From Pseudooctadecabacter sp. (GTDB taxonomy: Bacteria; Pseudomonadota; Alphaproteobacteria; Rhodobacterales; Rhodobacteraceae): 15,461 nucleotides of DNA. Location: positions 1-15,461 of the forward strand of contig JAHDFG010000024.1 of assembly GCA_020628265.1 (NCBI GenBank). Reading direction: 5' to 3'. The notes beneath the pieces are model-generated. The model did not search any database. It saw nothing but the letters and a program-made list of their open reading frames with translations, and had not been told where the DNA came from. Made by a program: the position numbers and the translations under genes. This document shows, piece by piece, positions 13,721 through 15,461 of this stretch; positions within the stretch are counted from its first letter, which is position 1; each line of letters starts with the position of its first letter.

Positions 13721-14821
13721 ATGTCTGCCGCCGCGCATATCCATTCCGCGAATGATGCGCGGCGGTTGGCCAAACGGCGGCTGCCGTGGATGGTGTTTGA
13801 TTACATCGACGGTGCCGCGGGGCGAGAAGTCGGGTCCGACCGTAATCGCGCGGCGCTGGATGCTTTGACGCTTCAACCCCGCATCCTGCGGGATGTGTCC
13901 GAGCGTAGCCTTGTGTCCGAGGTGTTTGGCACCGAGGCCGGTCGTCCCTTCGGCATCGCGCCCATGGGGATGTGCAACCTCAGCACGCCTGGGGCCGATT
14001 TGATGCTGGCCCGTCTGGCCGCAAAACACCGTGTGCCCCACGGGGTGAGCACGGTTGCGTCGACCCCTTTGGAAAAGATCATCGAGATCGCGGACGGCCA
14101 CGCGTGGTTCCAGATTTACTTTTCCGGCGACGGGGTCGGGTCGTTCAAACTGGTGCAACGGGCTTGGGACGCGGGCTATCGGACGCTCGTGTTCACGGTC
14201 GATGTGCCGGAGGTCGGGCGCCGCCCGCGTGAGCTGCGGCACGGGTTCAAAATGCCCTTCCGCATCGGGCCCCGTCAGTTCGTTGATTTTGCCCTACATC
14301 CCCGCTGGTCCCTTGGCACTTTGGCCGCCGGAAAGCCGCGCATGGCCCATTTCGACATGGACGGCTACGAGTTCGACCGGACCGAAACCCGCGCGAACGT
14401 CACATGGGAGACGCTGAAGCGCCTTCGCGATGTTTGGCCCGGCAAACTTGTCGTCAAAGGCGTGCTGGATGTGGGTGACGCGGTTGACCTGACAAAGGCA
14501 GGTGTCGACGGCATTCAGGTGTCCAGCCACGGCGCGCGCCAGCTTGACAGTGCCCCCGCACCGATCACCATGCTCCCCCTGATCCGCAAAGCCGTGGGGC
14601 CGGACTTCCCGCTGTTCTACGACAGTGGCTTGAAGTCTGGGGAAGATGTGTTGAAGGCCTTGCACGCGGGCGCTTCTTTCACGTTCTTCGGACGCTATCT
14701 GCAATTCGCAATGGCTGCCGCGGGTGAGGCCGGTTTGGCTGCCATTTGGGATGTGTTCAGCGACGAGCTGTCATCGGCGATGGCGATGACAGGCATGTCT
14801 CGCCTTGACGGCCGCGCCTAA
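13721..14821 (+). CDS. slcD: FMN-dependent 2-hydroxyacid dehydrogenase, probable sulfolactate dehydrogenase
   Basis: A 366-residue member of the lactate dehydrogenase/glycolate oxidase (LldD) family. Core residues are all found: Tyr28 (YIDGAAG), Tyr133 (WFQIYF), Asp161, Lys246 (VVKGV), His270 and Arg273. Two motifs deviate. SNHGGRQLD reads SSHGARQLD, and the FMN-phosphate loop DGGxRRGxD reads DSGLKSGED with Lys305 for Arg. The enzyme removes a hydride from the 2-hydroxy carbon, here most likely turning sulfolactate from HpsN into sulfopyruvate for ComDE, with electrons going to FMN and then the respiratory chain. The name SlcD follows the flavin-type sulfolactate dehydrogenase of Roseovarius-like bacteria. 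The ATG directly follows the comE stop. An ordinary lactate dehydrogenase is less likely given the operon. Confidence 0.8.
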   Translation: MSAAAHIHSANDARRLAKRRLPWMVFDYIDGAAGREVGSDRNRAALDALTLQPRILRDVSERSLVSEVFGTEAGRPFGIAPMGMCNLSTPGADLMLARLAAKHRVPHGVSTVASTPLEKIIEIADGHAWFQIYFSGDGVGSFKLVQRAWDAGYRTLVFTVDVPEVGRRPRELRHGFKMPFRIGPRQFVDFALHPRWSLGTLAAGKPRMAHFDMDGYEFDRTETRANVTWETLKRLRDVWPGKLVVKGVLDVGDAVDLTKAGVDGIQVSSHGARQLDSAPAPITMLPLIRKAVGPDFPLFYDSGLKSGEDVLKALHAGASFTFFGRYLQFAMAAAGEAGLAAIWDVFSDELSSAMAMTGMSRLDGRA

Positions 14822-14843
14822 GATTTTCGGAAATCTGCCGATC

Positions 14844-14879
14844 AGGGCTTGAGCTTCCAGTCACTGGAAGCCCTATATG
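14844..14879 (+). promoter_or_regulatory. CueR/MerR-type promoter of the copper ATPase gene
   Basis: A -35 element TTGAGC (14849-14854) and -10 TATATG (14874-14879) are separated by 19 bp, longer than the normal 17. The spacer contains the inverted repeat GCTTCCAG-TCA-CTGGAAGC (14853-14871) with perfect 8-bp arms. A long spacer with a dyad inside is the hallmark of MerR-family activation, and CTTCC/GGAAG arms are typical of CueR sites at copA genes. An outer AGGGCTT/AAGCCCT pair (14844-14850, 14868-14874) adds more dyad. No MerR-type gene is in the window. Confidence 0.85.
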
Positions 14880-14907
14880 CGTTCCATACCCAATTACGGA
14901 GCATCCC

Positions 14908-15461
14908 ATGGCAGGCCAGTTGCGGGCAACATTTCAGGTAGACGGCATGTCCTGCGCATCCTGCGCGGGCCGCGTGGATCGCGCATTGACCGGTCTGGAC
15001 GGGGTCACGGATGTCGCGGTGAACCTCGCCTCCGACAGTGTGTCATTCGATGCGGCGGGGGCTGATACCCTTGCACGGGCGGAGGCGGCGTTGAAAGAGG
15101 CAGGCTATCCGGCGCGTACGGCCACCACCACATTGACCGTTGCATCCATGTCTTGCGCATCCTGCGTTGGTCGCGTGGACCGCGCCTTGGGTGCAGCCAC
15201 CGGTGTGACAGATGTTGCGGTGAACCTTGCCGCTGAAACGGCGCGGGTCACCTATCTTGTCGGTCTGACTACACCGCAGGCTCTGGCAAGGGTGGCGACA
15301 GACGCCGGTTATCCGGCCCGTGTAGCAGAAGACGAAACCGTCTCTCAGGTGGATCGCAAGGCCGAAGAAGCGCGCGGTTTGCGGTGGCGGCTGGTGCTGG
15401 CGGCCATTTTGGGGGTGCCGGTCTTTGTCATGGAAATGGGATCGCATCTGGTCCCCGCAGT
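14908..15461 (+). CDS. copA: Copper-transporting P-type ATPase, N-terminal part (two HMA domains)
   Basis: The first 184 residues of a P1B-type metal ATPase that runs off the window end. There are two heavy-metal-associated domains, at about residues 5-70 and 75-140. Each has a GMSCASC/SMSCASC loop, with metal-binding Cys16/Cys19 and Cys83/Cys86, and each ends with the domain-closing (K)EAGYPAR/TDAGYPAR. The first transmembrane stretch begins at about 160 (LRWRLVLAAILGVPVFVMEMGSH). The ATG at 14908 has GGAG six bases upstream. Such pumps export Cu(I) from the cytoplasm. The upstream CueR-like promoter supports copper-induced expression and separates it from the sulfonate operon. The phosphorylation (DKTG) and CPC motifs lie beyond the window, so metal specificity rests on the CxxC domains and the promoter. 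Confidence 0.93.
   Translation, partial: MAGQLRATFQVDGMSCASCAGRVDRALTGLDGVTDVAVNLASDSVSFDAAGADTLARAEAALKEAGYPARTATTTLTVASMSCASCVGRVDRALGAATGVTDVAVNLAAETARVTYLVGLTTPQALARVATDAGYPARVAEDETVSQVDRKAEEARGLRWRLVLAAILGVPVFVMEMGSHLVPA

Noticed and set aside
14821..14836. AGATTT-TCGG-AAATCT hairpin right after slcD as a terminator
   Set aside because: The stem is short and AT-rich, overlaps the stop codon and lacks a following T-run, so it was not listed as a terminator.

Overview
This is a high-GC, gene-dense window of alphaproteobacterial character. It is most likely from a marine Rhodobacteraceae/Roseobacter-type bacterium. The reasons are an operon for the marine sulfonate 2,3-dihydroxypropane-1-sulfonate (DHPS), a Rhodobacterales-looking GC-rich intergenic palindrome, and GTG starts with overlapping stop/start junctions. 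The organism assignment is inference from gene content. There are 17 genes, two of them cut by the window edges, and no gap without a gene exceeds about 200 bp. I saw no RNA gene, IS element or CRISPR array.

Left part (1-1311, + strand): the C-terminal end of a GcvT/aminomethyltransferase-family protein, then a LysR-type regulator. Converging on these from the right is a six-gene minus-strand operon (6263 to 1399). It encodes an iron-sulfur subunit, two small haem-type membrane anchors, a flavoprotein of the succinate dehydrogenase/fumarate reductase family, and the alpha and beta subunits of a class I fumarase/tartrate dehydratase-type hydratase. Together these could oxidise a succinate-like acid to an enoate, pass electrons to quinone, and hydrate the enoate to a 2-hydroxy acid. 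Several active-site positions differ from housekeeping enzymes. Cys replaces the FAD-linking His, Glu replaces an active-site Thr, and Gly replaces the substrate-binding Gln of the hydratase. The true substrate may therefore not be succinate/fumarate.

Middle part (6385-9381): a nitroreductase-family flavoprotein (+), a zinc alcohol dehydrogenase (-) whose stop codon shares a CTAG with the nitroreductase stop, and a LacI-family regulator (-).

Right part (9584-14821, + strand): a tight operon divergent from the LacI gene, reading hpsN - SDR dehydrogenase - Zn alcohol dehydrogenase - comD - comE - FMN 2-hydroxyacid dehydrogenase (slcD-like). From established pathway knowledge, these convert either DHPS enantiomer to sulfolactate (SDR, Zn-ADH, HpsN), then to sulfopyruvate (SlcD-like), then to sulfoacetaldehyde (ComDE). 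The later steps (Xsc, Pta, sulfite handling) and a DHPS transporter are not in the window. Two LacI-type palindromes lie in the divergent promoter region and are probably the operators of the local regulator.

The window ends in the N-terminus of a copper-transporting P-type ATPase with two heavy-metal-binding domains. It is preceded by a promoter with a 19-bp spacer and a perfect inverted repeat, typical of CueR/MerR control.

The most unusual part is the variant dehydrogenase-hydratase operon. Its chemistry (succinate-like to malate-like) parallels 3-sulfopropionate to 3-sulfolactate, which would feed the neighbouring sulfonate operon. That link is speculation.
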